Assembly: GCF_937893305.1 (NCBI RefSeq) | Contig: NZ_CALBGN010000015.1 | Span: 1-64,000 of the forward strand | Direction: 5' to 3' | DNA: 64,000 bases | Source: an uncultured Helicobacter sp. | Lineage (GTDB): Bacteria; Campylobacterota; Campylobacteria; Campylobacterales; Helicobacteraceae | Shown here: positions 37,750 through 51,242 of the stretch, piece after piece | Layout of the letters: each line of letters starts with the position of its first letter | Numbering within the stretch: position 1 is the stretch's first letter | Translations under genes and position numbers: made by a program | The notes under the pieces: model-generated | The model's input: the letters and a program-made list of their open reading frames with translations, nothing else | Told to the model about the DNA's origin: nothing | The model's database searches: none

Positions 37750-38720
37750 TACATTCTCCCTCTCTCGTACATTTCGCGCAATTTTTTCTTTTCTAATGCC
37801 TTCCGCTCCGCCTCTACAACCTTTTGATAATATTTTTTCAAATCAAATTTAAATAAAATTACAAGTTTGCTTGCTACAAAAATTGAACTATAACTTCCGA
37901 CAATAGATCCAACTAACATCGGCAAACTAAAGCCTTTAATGATTTCCCCACCAAAAGCATAAAGTGTAAAAACCGTAAAAAACACGGTAAGAGAAGTTAA
38001 AACAGTTCTTGATAAAGTGGCTGATAATGCTTCATTAACGACATTTTCTAAAGTATCATTAACACGGATTCCAATCGTTTCACGAATTCTATCAAAAATG
38101 ATAATCGTATCATTAATAGAATAACCAATGAGCGTTAAAAGTGCGGCAATCACTTCCAAACTTAAATCAATATCAAATAGAATAACAGCCCCTGTTGCAA
38201 TCACAATATCATGCAACAAAGCAAGAACCGCCGCAAGTGCAAATCTCCACTCATAACGATAAGAAACATAAATCATAATGCTTATTAAAGCTAAAATTAA
38301 AGCTAGAGTGCCTTTTTCTTTAAGTTCATCACCCACTTTTGGACCTACAATATCCACACGACGCACACTAAGGTTTCCGGTATTTTTTAACACATTTGCA
38401 ACTTCTTGCCCTACATCTTGATTTACACTTGATGAAGCAGTTGGAAGCTTAATCAAAATCTCTTCTGGTGAGCCAAACTCACTCACTTGCACTCCATTAT
38501 ATGTTTGCATTTCCTCTAGTGTTTTTCTAATCAACGCCAAAGGTGCTGGCTTTTCATACTGCACTTGAACAATCGTTCCACCTGCAAAATCCACACCAAG
38601 GCTAAAACCGGGCTTGATAAATAAAATCAAAGAACCTATAAATAAAATCAAAGAAAATATGATTCCATAACTAGACATTTTTACAAAATCATAAACTCTA
38701 TTGTGTTTAAAAAAATCCAT
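37749..38720 (-). CDS. secF: Protein-export membrane protein SecF
   Basis: SecF (323 aa) pairs with SecD to pull preproteins across the membrane using the proton gradient. One N-terminal helix is followed by SLGVDFAGGT, a short periplasmic domain and five further helices with LIGYSINDTIIIFDRIRE, the family's conserved fourth-helix motif. It starts eight bases after secD. Confidence 0.97.
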   Translation of the reverse strand: MDFFKHNRVYDFVKMSSYGIIFSLILFIGSLILFIKPGFSLGVDFAGGTIVQVQYEKPAPLALIRKTLEEMQTYNGVQVSEFGSPEEILIKLPTASSSVNQDVGQEVANVLKNTGNLSVRRVDIVGPKVGDELKEKGTLALILALISIMIYVSYRYEWRFALAAVLALLHDIVIATGAVILFDIDLSLEVIAALLTLIGYSINDTIIIFDRIRETIGIRVNDTLENVVNEALSATLSRTVLTSLTVFFTVFTLYAFGGEIIKGFSLPMLVGSIVGSYSSIFVASKLVILFKFDLKKYYQKVVEAERKALEKKKLREMYERGRM

Positions 38721-38728
38721 CTTAATCC

Positions 38729-40306
38729 TTATTTGCTTCTATTTTTGTAACCAAACCACAGCGCGTAATTTCCTGATTTTATAATACGATTCTGAAACAT
38801 TCTAAACACGCCGTGTGTTCCAACAATTGCCGTAATAATAGACGCTAAGATTCCAATACTCATTGTAATTGCAAAACCCTTAATTGCTCCAGTCCCACAC
38901 ATATAAAGCAATACCGCGGCAATCAAAGAAGTCAAGTTAGAATCAAAAATTGCCCTAGAAGCATTTGCATATCCGTTTTCCATTGATTTTATAAAGCTCT
39001 CTTTTGCGCGGAATCCTTCGCGAATACGCTCATTTATAATCACATTTGCATCTACTGCCATACCAACAGTTAAGATAATCCCAGCCATACCCGGAAGTGT
39101 TAAAGTAGCACCAAAAAGAGCCATTACTGCAATCACTAGCAAGATATTCACAATCATTGCAATATCTGCAATAATACCTGCGATTCCATAGTAAAACACC
39201 ATAAACACAACAACCAAAATCGCACCTGTAATCAGTGCAATCATTGAAGCTTTAATACTATCAGCACCAAGTGATGGACCAACACTGCGTTTTTCTAGTA
39301 AAGTTATAGGAGCTGGCAATGCACCACTTCTTAGAGCAATTGCAATATCACTTGCTTGTTGCACGCTAAAACCACCGCTAATTTGCCCACTGCCACCACC
39401 AATTCTCTCTCTAATTACAGGAGCAGAATACACTTTGCCATCTAGCACGATTGCCATACGATTGCCAACATTTTTGCCTGAAAAATCACCAAAAATCTTG
39501 CCACCTTGTGCATTAAGCGTGAAATTAATTACTGGCTGTCCATTTTGATCATACGCCGCTCTTGCATCTGTGAGCATTGCACCATCTAAAATCGGGATTG
39601 CTTTTAATAAAATCTTTTGCTTTTCATCTTCTACAAAAGGCAAAATCACATCACCATAAGATTCTGCTTCTAATTCTGTCATTGATGAAACTCTAGCATT
39701 GCGCGCCTCATCAACTGCCATCATTTGTAAATGCCCACCTTTTGAGATAAGCTCTAAGGCACGCTGCTCATCTTCTTGCGTTTTAATACCGGGCAATTGC
39801 ACCAAAATTGCGTCTTCTCCTTGCTTAGTTACACTGGGTTCAGATAATCCAAACTGATCCAAGCGATTTCTAATATTTCCAATAGCTTGCTCAATAGCAA
39901 AATTCTTAAGATTAATGATTTCAGTCTCTGTAAAAGAAATTGTATAGTGTAAATTATTCTCTGCAACATTTAAACCAACAATTGTTTTTAAATACGCATC
40001 CACCTTCGCTTTTTCATTGGAATCTAAAAGCTCAAAATTCACACTATCTTCGCGCGCATTTAATCCATCTAACAAAATTTGTTCATCAAGTGCGTAATAG
40101 TTAATCTGCGCTGCAAGAGAGCCATAACGCGTTTTTATTGCATCTTCTGTTTTAACGCCCAACAACAAATTCAACCCACCTTGCAAATCCAATCCTAAAG
40201 TAATCTTAGGACCCTGTGTTTGAAAGATTGATGGCACAGATAAAACAATCCCAAAAAGTGTTGCAAAAATAAAAAACAGCAACTTTGTGTTAAAGGTTTT
40301 TTTCAT
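38729..40306 (-). CDS. secD: Protein-export membrane protein SecD
   Basis: SecD (525 aa): first helix (about 8-25), [15 protein letters not shown], a large periplasmic P1 domain (to about 340) with [14 protein letters not shown], then five helices with [23 protein letters not shown]. It is part of the yajC-secD-secF transcript, five bases downstream of yajC. Confidence 0.97.
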   Translation of the reverse strand: MKKTFNTKLLFFIFATLFGIVLSVPSIFQTQGPKITLGLDLQGGLNLLLGVKTEDAIKTRYGSLAAQINYYALDEQILLDGLNAREDSVNFELLDSNEKAKVDAYLKTIVGLNVAENNLHYTISFTETEIINLKNFAIEQAIGNIRNRLDQFGLSEPSVTKQGEDAILVQLPGIKTQEDEQRALELISKGGHLQMMAVDEARNARVSSMTELEAESYGDVILPFVEDEKQKILLKAIPILDGAMLTDARAAYDQNGQPVINFTLNAQGGKIFGDFSGKNVGNRMAIVLDGKVYSAPVIRERIGGGSGQISGGFSVQQASDIAIALRSGALPAPITLLEKRSVGPSLGADSIKASMIALITGAILVVVFMVFYYGIAGIIADIAMIVNILLVIAVMALFGATLTLPGMAGIILTVGMAVDANVIINERIREGFRAKESFIKSMENGYANASRAIFDSNLTSLIAAVLLYMCGTGAIKGFAITMSIGILASIITAIVGTHGVFRMFQNRIIKSGNYALWFGYKNRSK

Positions 40307-40311
40307 AGGAA

Positions 40312-40584
40312 TTATTGTTCAATTTTTTTAGCAACATAATCTTTAGAAAGCTTTACAAGCGTATCATCATTTAAACGCACCATAAAAAACCCTTCTTCTC
40401 TTTTGACAATTTCTACGATAAATCCGCCACTTGTTACAACTTTGTCCCCTTTATCAAGGCTAGCAATCATCTCTCTGTGGCGTTTTGCTTGTGTTTGTTG
40501 CGGACGAATAATTAAAAAATAAAAAATCGCAATTAATACAATCAATGGAAGCAGTTGCGTAAAGATATTTCCAGCATTTTCCAT
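40312..40584 (-). CDS. yajC: Preprotein translocase subunit YajC
   Basis: YajC (90 aa) is a single-helix inner-membrane partner of SecDF. The helix (about 8-26) is followed by [21 protein letters not shown] and GDKVVTSGG, the family signature. It heads the sec operon. An AAAGGG ribosome-binding site lies just upstream of the ATG. Confidence 0.95.
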   Translation of the reverse strand: MENAGNIFTQLLPLIVLIAIFYFLIIRPQQTQAKRHREMIASLDKGDKVVTSGGFIVEIVKREEGFFMVRLNDDTLVKLSKDYVAKKIEQ

Positions 40585-40675
40585 AGTTAAACCCTTTTGA
40601 AGTGAAATAAATTTGCGGATTCTACCACTGCTTTACTAATTAAATGTTTAAATATGGATTCTAAAACTTCAATGA

Positions 40676-40704
40676 GATTCCATATCTGTCTAAAATATGG
40701 AATC
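40676..40704 (-). terminator. Hairpin downstream of glnA
   Basis: GATTCCATAT (40676-40685) and ATATGGAATC (40695-40704) form a perfect 10-bp stem with a nine-base loop, nine bases after the glnA stop. No U-run follows on the minus strand, so termination is plausible rather than certain. A third related half (ATATGGATTC, 40653-40662) lies beside it. Confidence 0.45.
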
Positions 40705-40712
40705 CAAACGTA

Positions 40713-42149
<1,437 letters not shown>

Positions 42150-42168
42150 TTTAATTCCTTTTCAAAAA

Positions 42169-43629
<1,461 letters not shown>

Positions 43630-44976
43630 TTATTTTAATGTATTTTCTAAATGCAATGCAATATCCAAAAGTGTCTGCTCATCAAAAGCCTTTCCAATCA
43701 ATTGCATTCCAATAGGCAAGCCCGCATCACTATCCACAGGCAAAGAGATTGCAGGCAAACCAGCTAAATTTACACCAATGGTATAAATATCTTCTAGATA
43801 CATTTGCAATGGCGTCTTGCACGCATCAAATCCAAAAGCAACACTTGGCGCAACAGGAGATAAAATCACATCGCAATCTTGTAAAATTGCATTGTATTGT
43901 TTAGCAATTAGTGTGCGCACCTTTTGTGCTTTAATGTAATAAGCATCATAATATCCGCTACTTAGCACAAAAGAACCAAGCAAAATTCTGCGCTTAACTT
44001 CATCTCCAAAACCTTCTGAGCGCGTTTTAAGATATAATTCTTTAAGATTGCTTAAATCCTTTGCTCTTCTTCCATAACGCACCCCATCAAAACGCGCCAA
44101 GTTTGAACTTGCTTCAGCCGTACAAATCACATAATATGCAGCGATCATATAACTAGTATCTAACATTTGTTTTTCAAGGATTGTATGCCCATTTTGACTT
44201 AACACGCTAATGGTTTTTTGATAGGTATTTTGAATATTAGAATCTGCATCTTTTAAAAACTCCGGCAAAATTGCAATTTTCAGTTTTCTTTGTGGATTTA
44301 AATTCGAAAAAGTTTTTGGAGATTCCAAATTTGCGCTTGTGGAATCCATTTTATCATAACCTGCAATTGCGTCAAAAAGCAATGCGCAATCCGTTACATT
44401 TTGTGTGATAGGTCCAATTTGATCTAAACTTGAGCTATATGCAACAAGCCCATAACGACTCACTCTTCCATAAGTTGGCTTTAAACCCACACAACCACAA
44501 AAACTAGCAGGCTGTCTAATGCTCCCACCTGTATCACTTCCAAGTGCTGCAAGCGCAATTCCACCTGCGACTGCTGCTGCACTTCCACCACTACTGCCAC
44601 CTGGAACTTTGTCTTTATTTCTAGGATTTAGCGTTTTGCCATAGCAACTACTAGCTGTTGTGCTACCCATTGCAAATTCGTCCATATTTGTGCGTCCAAA
44701 AGGCGCAAAGCCCTTGCACTTTAGATTTTCAACAACTGTGGCATCATAAGGTGCGATGTATCCTTTTAAAATTTTGCTTCCACAAGTGATTTCCCAATCT
44801 TTAACATTAATATTATCCTTAATAGCAATAGGTAAAAGACTAGTATCACTATCTTCTAGTGTGCCTACATAAGCGTTTAAATCGCTTGCTTCAATATTTT
44901 CTCTTAATGTATTTTTTAATGCTTGAATACCATCTTTATCAAATTTGAGTGCTTCTTGCAATGTTGGAATAGACAT
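43630..44976 (-). CDS. gatA: Asp/Glu-tRNA(Asn/Gln) amidotransferase subunit A
   Basis: GatA (448 aa) releases ammonia from glutamine for GatB to convert Glu-tRNA-Gln and Asp-tRNA-Asn to the correct amides. The Ser-Ser-Lys triad is visible: Lys in IAIKDNINV, Ser in [13 protein letters not shown] and the nucleophile in [13 protein letters not shown]. No gatB or gatC is adjacent, as in other Campylobacterota where the subunits are scattered. Confidence 0.96.
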   Translation of the reverse strand: MSIPTLQEALKFDKDGIQALKNTLRENIEASDLNAYVGTLEDSDTSLLPIAIKDNINVKDWEITCGSKILKGYIAPYDATVVENLKCKGFAPFGRTNMDEFAMGSTTASSCYGKTLNPRNKDKVPGGSSGGSAAAVAGGIALAALGSDTGGSIRQPASFCGCVGLKPTYGRVSRYGLVAYSSSLDQIGPITQNVTDCALLFDAIAGYDKMDSTSANLESPKTFSNLNPQRKLKIAILPEFLKDADSNIQNTYQKTISVLSQNGHTILEKQMLDTSYMIAAYYVICTAEASSNLARFDGVRYGRRAKDLSNLKELYLKTRSEGFGDEVKRRILLGSFVLSSGYYDAYYIKAQKVRTLIAKQYNAILQDCDVILSPVAPSVAFGFDACKTPLQMYLEDIYTIGVNLAGLPAISLPVDSDAGLPIGMQLIGKAFDEQTLLDIALHLENTLK

Positions 44977-45005
44977 AAAAACTCCAAATGTTTAAAAATT
45001 TTGAA

Positions 45006-45011
45006 ATTATA
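45006..45011 (-). promoter_or_regulatory. -10 box of the gatA-guaB-glnA operon
   Basis: TATAAT on the minus strand, 29 bases before the gatA ATG; no obvious -35 box. TTTGGAG precedes the start codon as ribosome-binding site. Confidence 0.5.
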
Positions 45012-45102
45012 AGGAAGTTTTATTAATAGAAGGGTTAAAAAAATTGTATTTTTGTAGTTTTTATAAAATTTAAAGAAACTTTCTAAAAACAACCTAAAAA
45101 TG

Positions 45103-45150
45103 GATTCCAACTTTAAGAAAATTTTTAGATTAATTTTAAAAGTTGGAATC
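45103..45150. repeat. Inverted pair of the 12-base motif between fumC and gatA
   Basis: GATTCCAACTTT (45103-45114) and AAAGTTGGAATC (45139-45150) are exact reverse complements separated by 24 AT-rich bases. Transcribed from either strand they form a 12-bp stem. The pair lies downstream of fumC and upstream of the gatA promoter. Confidence 0.75.
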
Positions 45151-45160
45151 GGATTTTAAC

Positions 45161-45180
45161 AAAAGGGCAAAAACCCTTTT
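45161..45180 (-). terminator. Hairpin after fumC
   Basis: AAAAGGG/CCCTTTT with a six-base loop, 12 bases after the fumC stop, followed by an AT-rich stretch and then the inverted 12-mer pair. It probably ends fumC transcription. Confidence 0.55.
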
Positions 45181-45191
45181 GGATTCTACTT

Positions 45192-46589
45192 TTAAGCTTT
45201 TGGTCCAATCATTTTACTAGGATCAATCCACTTATTATAGTCTTCTTCACTAACTAAGCCTAACTCCAATGCACTTTCTTTTAGAGAGATTTTCTTTTTG
45301 TGTGCGTTTTTAGCAATTTTTGCAGCATTTTCATAGCCAATATGCGGATTTAAAGCAGTTACAAGCATTAATGAATGATGTAAATTATAATCAATTTTTT
45401 CCAACTCTGGCTCAATACCTTCTGCGCAATGGATATTAAAAGAATGCATTGCATCAGCAAGTAAATCTAAACTTTGCAAAAAGTTATAAATAATTACTGG
45501 CTTAAAAACATTTAATTCAAAATTTCCTTGACTTGCAGCAATTCCAATTGCTGTATCATTTCCCATAACCTGCACAGCTACCATTGTCAAAGCTTCACAT
45601 TGCGTAGGATTAACCTTGCCGGGCATAATAGAACTTCCAGGTTCATTTTCTGGAATCCTAAGCTCACCAAGACCACATCTAGGACCACTTGCAAGCCATC
45701 TAATATCATTTGCAATTTTCATTAAATTTGCCGCCAAACCTTTCATTGCTCCGTGCGTAAAAGTAATAGCATCGTGGCTTGTTAATGCGTGGAATTTATT
45801 AGGACTTGAAACAAATTCAATGCCTAGCATTTTTGTTAATTCTGCACTCACTTTCTCACTAAGTTGCGGATGCGCATTTAAGCCTGTTCCTACCGCTGTT
45901 CCACCAATAGCCAACTCCCTTAATGTAGGCAAACTTGCTAAAATTTGCTCTTTGGAATGTTCTAACATAGAATGGTATCCACTAAACTCCTGCCCTAGCG
46001 TCAAAGGTGTTGCATCTTGTAAATGTGTGCGTCCAATTTTAATAATTTCTCTAAAGTCTTGTGCTTTTTTACCTAAAGTTGCACTTAATTTTTCAAGTGA
46101 TGGAATCAACTTATTAACAACCTGCTCTACTGCAACAATACTCATTGCCGTTGGAAATGTATCATTAGAGCTTTGTGACATATTAACATGATCGTTTGGA
46201 TGAATAAACTTCTCTTTTCTAAAATCATATCCTGCAATCTCTGTGGCGCGATTTGCAATAACTTCGTTCATATTCATATTGCTTTGCGTGCCAGAACCTG
46301 TCTGCCAAATTGCAAGAGGGAAATTATCATCAAACTTGCCTGCTACAATCTCATCGCAAGCTTGCACAATTGCATTTTTGCGCGCTTCATCAAGCTTGCC
46401 TAGACTATGATTAACGATTGCTAGAGATTTCTTAAGATTTGCAAAAGCATAGATTAAAACTCTTGGCATTTTTTCAATCCCAATCTTAAAATTCTCAAAA
46501 CTTCGCTCTGTTTGCGCACCCCAATATCTCTCATCAGGGACTTTGACTTCACCCATTGTATCGTGTTCAATCCTAAACTTTTGCTCCAT
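45192..46589 (-). CDS. fumC: Fumarate hydratase class II
   Basis: FumC (465 aa) interconverts fumarate and malate without an iron-sulfur cluster. [41 protein letters not shown] and the superfamily signature [13 protein letters not shown] are present. The nearby 100-base gap to cmeC holds possible minus-strand -10 sequences (TATAAG at 46659-46654, TATAGA at 46646-46641), so fumC probably has its own promoter. Confidence 0.97.
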   Translation of the reverse strand: MEQKFRIEHDTMGEVKVPDERYWGAQTERSFENFKIGIEKMPRVLIYAFANLKKSLAIVNHSLGKLDEARKNAIVQACDEIVAGKFDDNFPLAIWQTGSGTQSNMNMNEVIANRATEIAGYDFRKEKFIHPNDHVNMSQSSNDTFPTAMSIVAVEQVVNKLIPSLEKLSATLGKKAQDFREIIKIGRTHLQDATPLTLGQEFSGYHSMLEHSKEQILASLPTLRELAIGGTAVGTGLNAHPQLSEKVSAELTKMLGIEFVSSPNKFHALTSHDAITFTHGAMKGLAANLMKIANDIRWLASGPRCGLGELRIPENEPGSSIMPGKVNPTQCEALTMVAVQVMGNDTAIGIAASQGNFELNVFKPVIIYNFLQSLDLLADAMHSFNIHCAEGIEPELEKIDYNLHHSLMLVTALNPHIGYENAAKIAKNAHKKKISLKESALELGLVSEEDYNKWIDPSKMIGPKA

Positions 46590-46662
46590 AACTTCATCCT
46601 TTCTCTTTGAGATTTGAGAGGTAGAAATTTAACCTAAAAATCTATAATTTTTGCTTATAATA

Positions 46663-46691
46663 GATCTTGGATTCTGTTTTAATCCACGATC
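46663..46691 (-). terminator. Hairpin at the end of cmeC
   Basis: GATCTTGGATT and AATCCACGATC pair in 10 of 11 positions around a seven-base loop, overlapping the cmeC stop codon. No U-run follows, so it may weaken rather than stop read-through into fumC. Confidence 0.4.
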
Positions 46692-48114
46692 AATTTTTGG
46701 ATTCTTCAAATTTCCTTTTATCCCATCCTCCGCCAAATGCCTTATATAAACCAATCGTTGCGCTTAGAGATTCCAATCTTGCTCCCTCTTGTTCTAGTTC
46801 TGCAGCAAACAACGCACTTTGCGTGCTTAAAACTTCAAGATAATTTGTATAACCTTCCTCATAACGCAAGCTTGCAAGCTCTAGCGTGCGTCTTAATGCT
46901 TCAACCTGATCCTTTAAGCTATTTAATCGCTCCCGTGTCATTTGCACATTAAACAAACTTTCCCTAACTTCTCCAAATGCTGTCTGTAAGGTCTTTCCAT
47001 AAATAAATAACATCTCTTTATATTGTGATTTTGCCAGTTTTACATTTGATCTTGTTCTACCAAAATCCAAAAGATTCCCTATGAAATTCCCACCAAAATT
47101 CCAAGTAGAATTTGAAGTTCTTACAAGCTCATTTAATTCTGGGCTTGCATAACCTAGAAGTCCCGTTAAAGAAATCGTTGGGAAATACGCACTACGCGCA
47201 ACACCAATAGAAAAATTTGCCGCCTTTAGATTCTGCTCTGCTGCTTCAATATCCGGGCGTTTTTGCAAAATACTTGATGGCAAACCTGCTTGTATGCTTG
47301 GAGTATCTACTAAAGTTTGCGGTGAAGTTGGAATCGCATTTTCAAACACCCCTTTACCATCGCGTCCTAAAAGGATTAAAAATGCACTTTGTGCAGAATT
47401 TTGCTCCATTAAAAGGCTCTGTAATTGCGCTTGAACACTTGCCATTTCAGATTTTGCTTGCTGCATATCAATCTCTGAAATCTTTCCTGCTTCAAATTCT
47501 TTTTTGCGGTATTCATAATTTTGCGTGCGACTCTTTAATGTATTTTGAGAAATTTGCACCTGATTATTAAGCGTTAAAACACCAAAATAGCTCTGCATTA
47601 CATTTGCAATCAAGCTTAAACGCACCATATCTCCATTTGCCTTAATTGCAAGCAATTTCGCCAAAGCACTTCTATCTGCATCTCTAGCTCTTCCCCACAA
47701 ATCAAGCTCAAAACTAAGCACTGCACTTAAAGAAAAATTATTATAATTTTCTCTTTGTCCTAAATTTAAATTTTTACGATTCCGTGTTGCCTCCCCTTTA
47801 ACATCTAAACTAGGATAACGATCACTTCTTGCATACCCCCATTGTGCGCGTGCTTGCTCTATACGCTCCATTGCAATAAGTAAATCATAATTATTTACCA
47901 ACGCTTCTTCTACAAAAGCATTTAACTGCGTATCCCCAAAATCTTCCCACCACTTCTCTTTAATCTCAAAATTTTGAGATTTTTGTAAGGATTCTTTGGA
48001 ATCTGGGAGATTTGTAATAGGCTGTGAATATTTAGGAGACAGCGAACAACCGCTAAAACCTAACGCTAAAAGTGCAACAAAACTTAAACCAATTTTGTAA
48101 ATTTTAGGATGCAT
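46690..48114 (-). CDS. cmeC: Outer-membrane channel of a CmeABC-type RND efflux pump
   Basis: A 474-residue outer-membrane lipoprotein of the NodT/TolC family: signal with lipobox FSGCSLSP (Cys about residue 22) and two repeated efflux-protein domains of long helices (about 60-260 and 265-465), including WWEDFGDTQL and RPDIEAAEQNL. It forms the exit duct of the pump and overlaps cmeB by 11 bases. I use the Campylobacter name by similarity of gene order and type. Confidence 0.9.
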   Translation of the reverse strand: MHPKIYKIGLSFVALLALGFSGCSLSPKYSQPITNLPDSKESLQKSQNFEIKEKWWEDFGDTQLNAFVEEALVNNYDLLIAMERIEQARAQWGYARSDRYPSLDVKGEATRNRKNLNLGQRENYNNFSLSAVLSFELDLWGRARDADRSALAKLLAIKANGDMVRLSLIANVMQSYFGVLTLNNQVQISQNTLKSRTQNYEYRKKEFEAGKISEIDMQQAKSEMASVQAQLQSLLMEQNSAQSAFLILLGRDGKGVFENAIPTSPQTLVDTPSIQAGLPSSILQKRPDIEAAEQNLKAANFSIGVARSAYFPTISLTGLLGYASPELNELVRTSNSTWNFGGNFIGNLLDFGRTRSNVKLAKSQYKEMLFIYGKTLQTAFGEVRESLFNVQMTRERLNSLKDQVEALRRTLELASLRYEEGYTNYLEVLSTQSALFAAELEQEGARLESLSATIGLYKAFGGGWDKRKFEESKN

Positions 48115-51100
48115 TTTTTCTCCTTAAATTTGCAATAAATTCACTAAAACGCGCAAAATAAGTATAAAACAAAGGGATAAAGAAAGTTGCAATAAAGGTT
48201 GCTGCAAGCATTCCTCCAATCACGCCTGTACCTATGGCGTGGCGACTCGCTGCTCCTGCACCTGTGCTAACAGCGAGCGGTAATACTCCAATGGTAAATG
48301 CCAAAGAAGTCATCACAATAGGGCGAAATCTAAGACGCGCCGCTTCAATAGCAGAATCATAAATATCTTTACCCTCCACTTCTCTAGCTTGCATTGCAAA
48401 TTCAATAATTAAAATTGCATTTTTCGCAGCAAGTGCAATTAGCATTACAAGTCCGATATTAAAATAAATATCTGCACTTAAACCCCTAAGCCAAGTTGCT
48501 AAAATCGCTCCAAAAACTGCAAAAGGAACAGCCGTTAAAACAGCCATAGGCATAAGCCATCTCTCATATTGTGCTGCTAAAATCAAAAAGACAAAAATCA
48601 AGCCAAAAATAAAGGCAAGAGAACCTGTATTGCTACTTGCTTTTTCTTGATAAGAAGTTCCAGACCAAGCAATCGTATAACCCTCTGGTAAAACTTCTTT
48701 TGCCACTTCTTCAATCGCTTTTAAAGCATCTCCTGAAGAATATCCAGGTGCTGCATCTCCCATTAATTTCGCCGCTGGAAAGAGATTAAAACGTTCTAAA
48801 ATATCTGGGGCAACAATTCTCTTGAAGGTTACAAGCGCACTAATTGGCACCAACTCTCCATTTTCTGAACGCACATAGACATTACGCAAATCCTCTGGAC
48901 TCTCTCTAAAAGCACCATCAGATTGCACATTAACCTTATAAGTTCTCCCATAAAGATTAAAATCATTAACATAATAAGAACCAAAGGTTGCTTGTAGCGT
49001 TGAAAATACATCATTAATATTAACCCCTAAAGACTTAGCTTTTTCTCTATCAAGTTGCACATTATATTGTGGCACATCAGCACTTAGCGTTGTTCTAATA
49101 CTTGTTAGCTCTTGCCTTTGCGATGCTTTTTGTAAAATCTCTTGCGTATATTTTTGTAAATTTTCAATAGAACCTCCCGTTCTATCTTGCACATACATCT
49201 CAAAACCATCTGTTAGGCTAAGCCCCATAATAGGCGGAGGATTAAGGGCAAAAATAATTGCATTAGGATTCCGCATTAATTGCCCTGTTAGCGAATTTGC
49301 AATTTCTTGTGAATGTTGATTGTCTTCTTTGCGCAAATCCCAATCTTTTAACTTCACAAAAGCTGCTCCCCCAAATGTTCTAACTGCACTTGAAAGCAAA
49401 TCATATCCTGCAAGAGCCATAATTGCTTCAGTATCAGGATGATTTCTGACCGTTTGTTCCATAAAAGAAGCAACATCTGTTGTCTTGCTAAGCGCTGTTG
49501 CTGGTGGAAGTTTCATAGAAATCAATAAAACTCCCTTATCCTCTGAAGGAACAAGACCAGTTGGAACACGTGTAAATAATCCATAGGTAATTCCAATAAG
49601 ACCTACAAATAAAATAACATATAATGTCCCACGACGAATTGCGTGTGCAACTTTTTGAGTAAATTGATAAGTTAGCCAATCAAAGAAAACATTAAATTTT
49701 TTTACAAGCCAAAATGGCTTAGGTTCTCGTGCTTCAAGCAAAGAAACACACAAAGCCGGAGTAAGCGTTAATGCTACAAAACCAGAAATCACAACGGAAA
49801 TGACAATCGTAATTGCAAATTGTTTATAAATTTCTCCTGCAAATCCACCAATAAATGCCACAGGAATAAATACTGCTGATAATACCAAAACAATTGCAAT
49901 TACAGGACTTGCAATCTCTTCCATAGCCTTTGTTGTTGCTTCTTTCACAGAGAGTTTTTCATCGTGAATTAACCGCTCAACATTTTCAATCACAATAATC
50001 GCATCATCAACAACAATTCCAATAGCAAGAATCAAACCAAAAAGCGTTAAAAGATTAATAGAAAATCCCAAAAGATACATTCCCGCAAATGCACCAATAA
50101 TAGATACGGGTACAGCTAACACTGGGATAATTGTCGCCCTAAAATTTTGCAAAAAGAAATAAATTACAATTACAACTAAAACAATGGCTTCAATAAAAGT
50201 CTTAATCACTTCTTTTACAGAAACATCAACAAATGCCGTTGTATCATAAGGGATTGCATATTCCAATCCATCAGGGAAGTTTTTAGACAATTCTTCTAGT
50301 TTTGCACTCACATTTTCTGCAACATTAAGCGCATTTGCTCCAGGTTGCAAAAACACACCAAAAGCAACTGCTGGCTTGCCATTATAAAAAGCATTGACAC
50401 TATAATCCTCCGCACCCAAAGATACCTTAGCGACATCCTTTAAGCGCAACGATGAACCATCGGGATTTGTGCGAATTAAAATCTCCCCAAATTCTTCCGC
50501 GCTCGTAAAACGTCCTTGTGTTGTTACAGAATAAGTAAAATCCAAATCTTTTCTTGTAGGTTCTTGTCCAAATGCACCCACTGCAAATTGAGAGTTTTGT
50601 TCTTGGATTGTAGCAATCACTTCAGCAGGAGTCAAATTATACTTCGTAAGTTTATCAGGAGCAAGCCAAATACGCATAGAATATTCTGAACGACTAAAAA
50701 GCGATGCATCACCAACACCTGGGATTCTCTTCAACTCGTCCAAAATATTAATCATTGCATAATTCGCAATAAAGATTGCATCGTGACTTGGAGTATCTGA
50801 TGAGAGTGAATACACTGCAAGAATTGTGGAAGAACGCTTCTCAACAGTAACTCCCATTCTCTGCACTTCTTGGGGTAACTGACTTAAAACTCCTTGTACT
50901 CTGTTATTAACATTAATCGTTGCTTGATCAGGATCTGTTTCGTTTGTAAAATAAATATTAATGGATAATGCACCACTAGAAGTTGCGGTAGATTGCATAT
51001 ACAACATTCCTTCAACTCCATTAATGCTATTCTCTAAAACACTTGCTACACCTGTTGAAATCACCTCTGCGCTAGCTCCGGGATAAGTTGCTTGCACAAC

Positions 51101-51232
51101 AACTTGTGGTGGAGTAACTTGTGGATATTCTTCTACTGCAAGAGAGAAAATTGACAGCGAGCCTGCAATTACAATAATAATAGACATTACCATCGCTAAA
51201 ACAGGACGATTAATAAAGAATTTTGAAAACAT
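48104..51232 (-). CDS. cmeB: RND efflux transporter, inner-membrane pump
   Basis: A 1042-residue HAE1-type RND transporter that drives drugs and bile salts out with the proton gradient. It has 12 membrane helices and two large periplasmic loops. The proton relay is visible as IVVDDAIIVIENVER in helix 4 (paired aspartates) and ALAAKNAILIIEFA in helix 10 (lysine). Length and motifs match AcrB/CmeB. It starts ten bases after cmeA. Confidence 0.95.
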   Translation of the reverse strand: MFSKFFINRPVLAMVMSIIIVIAGSLSIFSLAVEEYPQVTPPQVVVQATYPGASAEVISTGVASVLENSINGVEGMLYMQSTATSSGALSINIYFTNETDPDQATINVNNRVQGVLSQLPQEVQRMGVTVEKRSSTILAVYSLSSDTPSHDAIFIANYAMINILDELKRIPGVGDASLFSRSEYSMRIWLAPDKLTKYNLTPAEVIATIQEQNSQFAVGAFGQEPTRKDLDFTYSVTTQGRFTSAEEFGEILIRTNPDGSSLRLKDVAKVSLGAEDYSVNAFYNGKPAVAFGVFLQPGANALNVAENVSAKLEELSKNFPDGLEYAIPYDTTAFVDVSVKEVIKTFIEAIVLVVIVIYFFLQNFRATIIPVLAVPVSIIGAFAGMYLLGFSINLLTLFGLILAIGIVVDDAIIVIENVERLIHDEKLSVKEATTKAMEEIASPVIAIVLVLSAVFIPVAFIGGFAGEIYKQFAITIVISVVISGFVALTLTPALCVSLLEAREPKPFWLVKKFNVFFDWLTYQFTQKVAHAIRRGTLYVILFVGLIGITYGLFTRVPTGLVPSEDKGVLLISMKLPPATALSKTTDVASFMEQTVRNHPDTEAIMALAGYDLLSSAVRTFGGAAFVKLKDWDLRKEDNQHSQEIANSLTGQLMRNPNAIIFALNPPPIMGLSLTDGFEMYVQDRTGGSIENLQKYTQEILQKASQRQELTSIRTTLSADVPQYNVQLDREKAKSLGVNINDVFSTLQATFGSYYVNDFNLYGRTYKVNVQSDGAFRESPEDLRNVYVRSENGELVPISALVTFKRIVAPDILERFNLFPAAKLMGDAAPGYSSGDALKAIEEVAKEVLPEGYTIAWSGTSYQEKASSNTGSLAFIFGLIFVFLILAAQYERWLMPMAVLTAVPFAVFGAILATWLRGLSADIYFNIGLVMLIALAAKNAILIIEFAMQAREVEGKDIYDSAIEAARLRFRPIVMTSLAFTIGVLPLAVSTGAGAASRHAIGTGVIGGMLAATFIATFFIPLFYTYFARFSEFIANLRRKNAS

Positions 51233-51242
51233 TTACAATTCC

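Noticed and set aside
45616..46191. Long open frame opposite fumC
   Set aside because: It is a shadow of fumC; no promoter or ribosome-binding site is evident and the fumarase frame is unambiguous.
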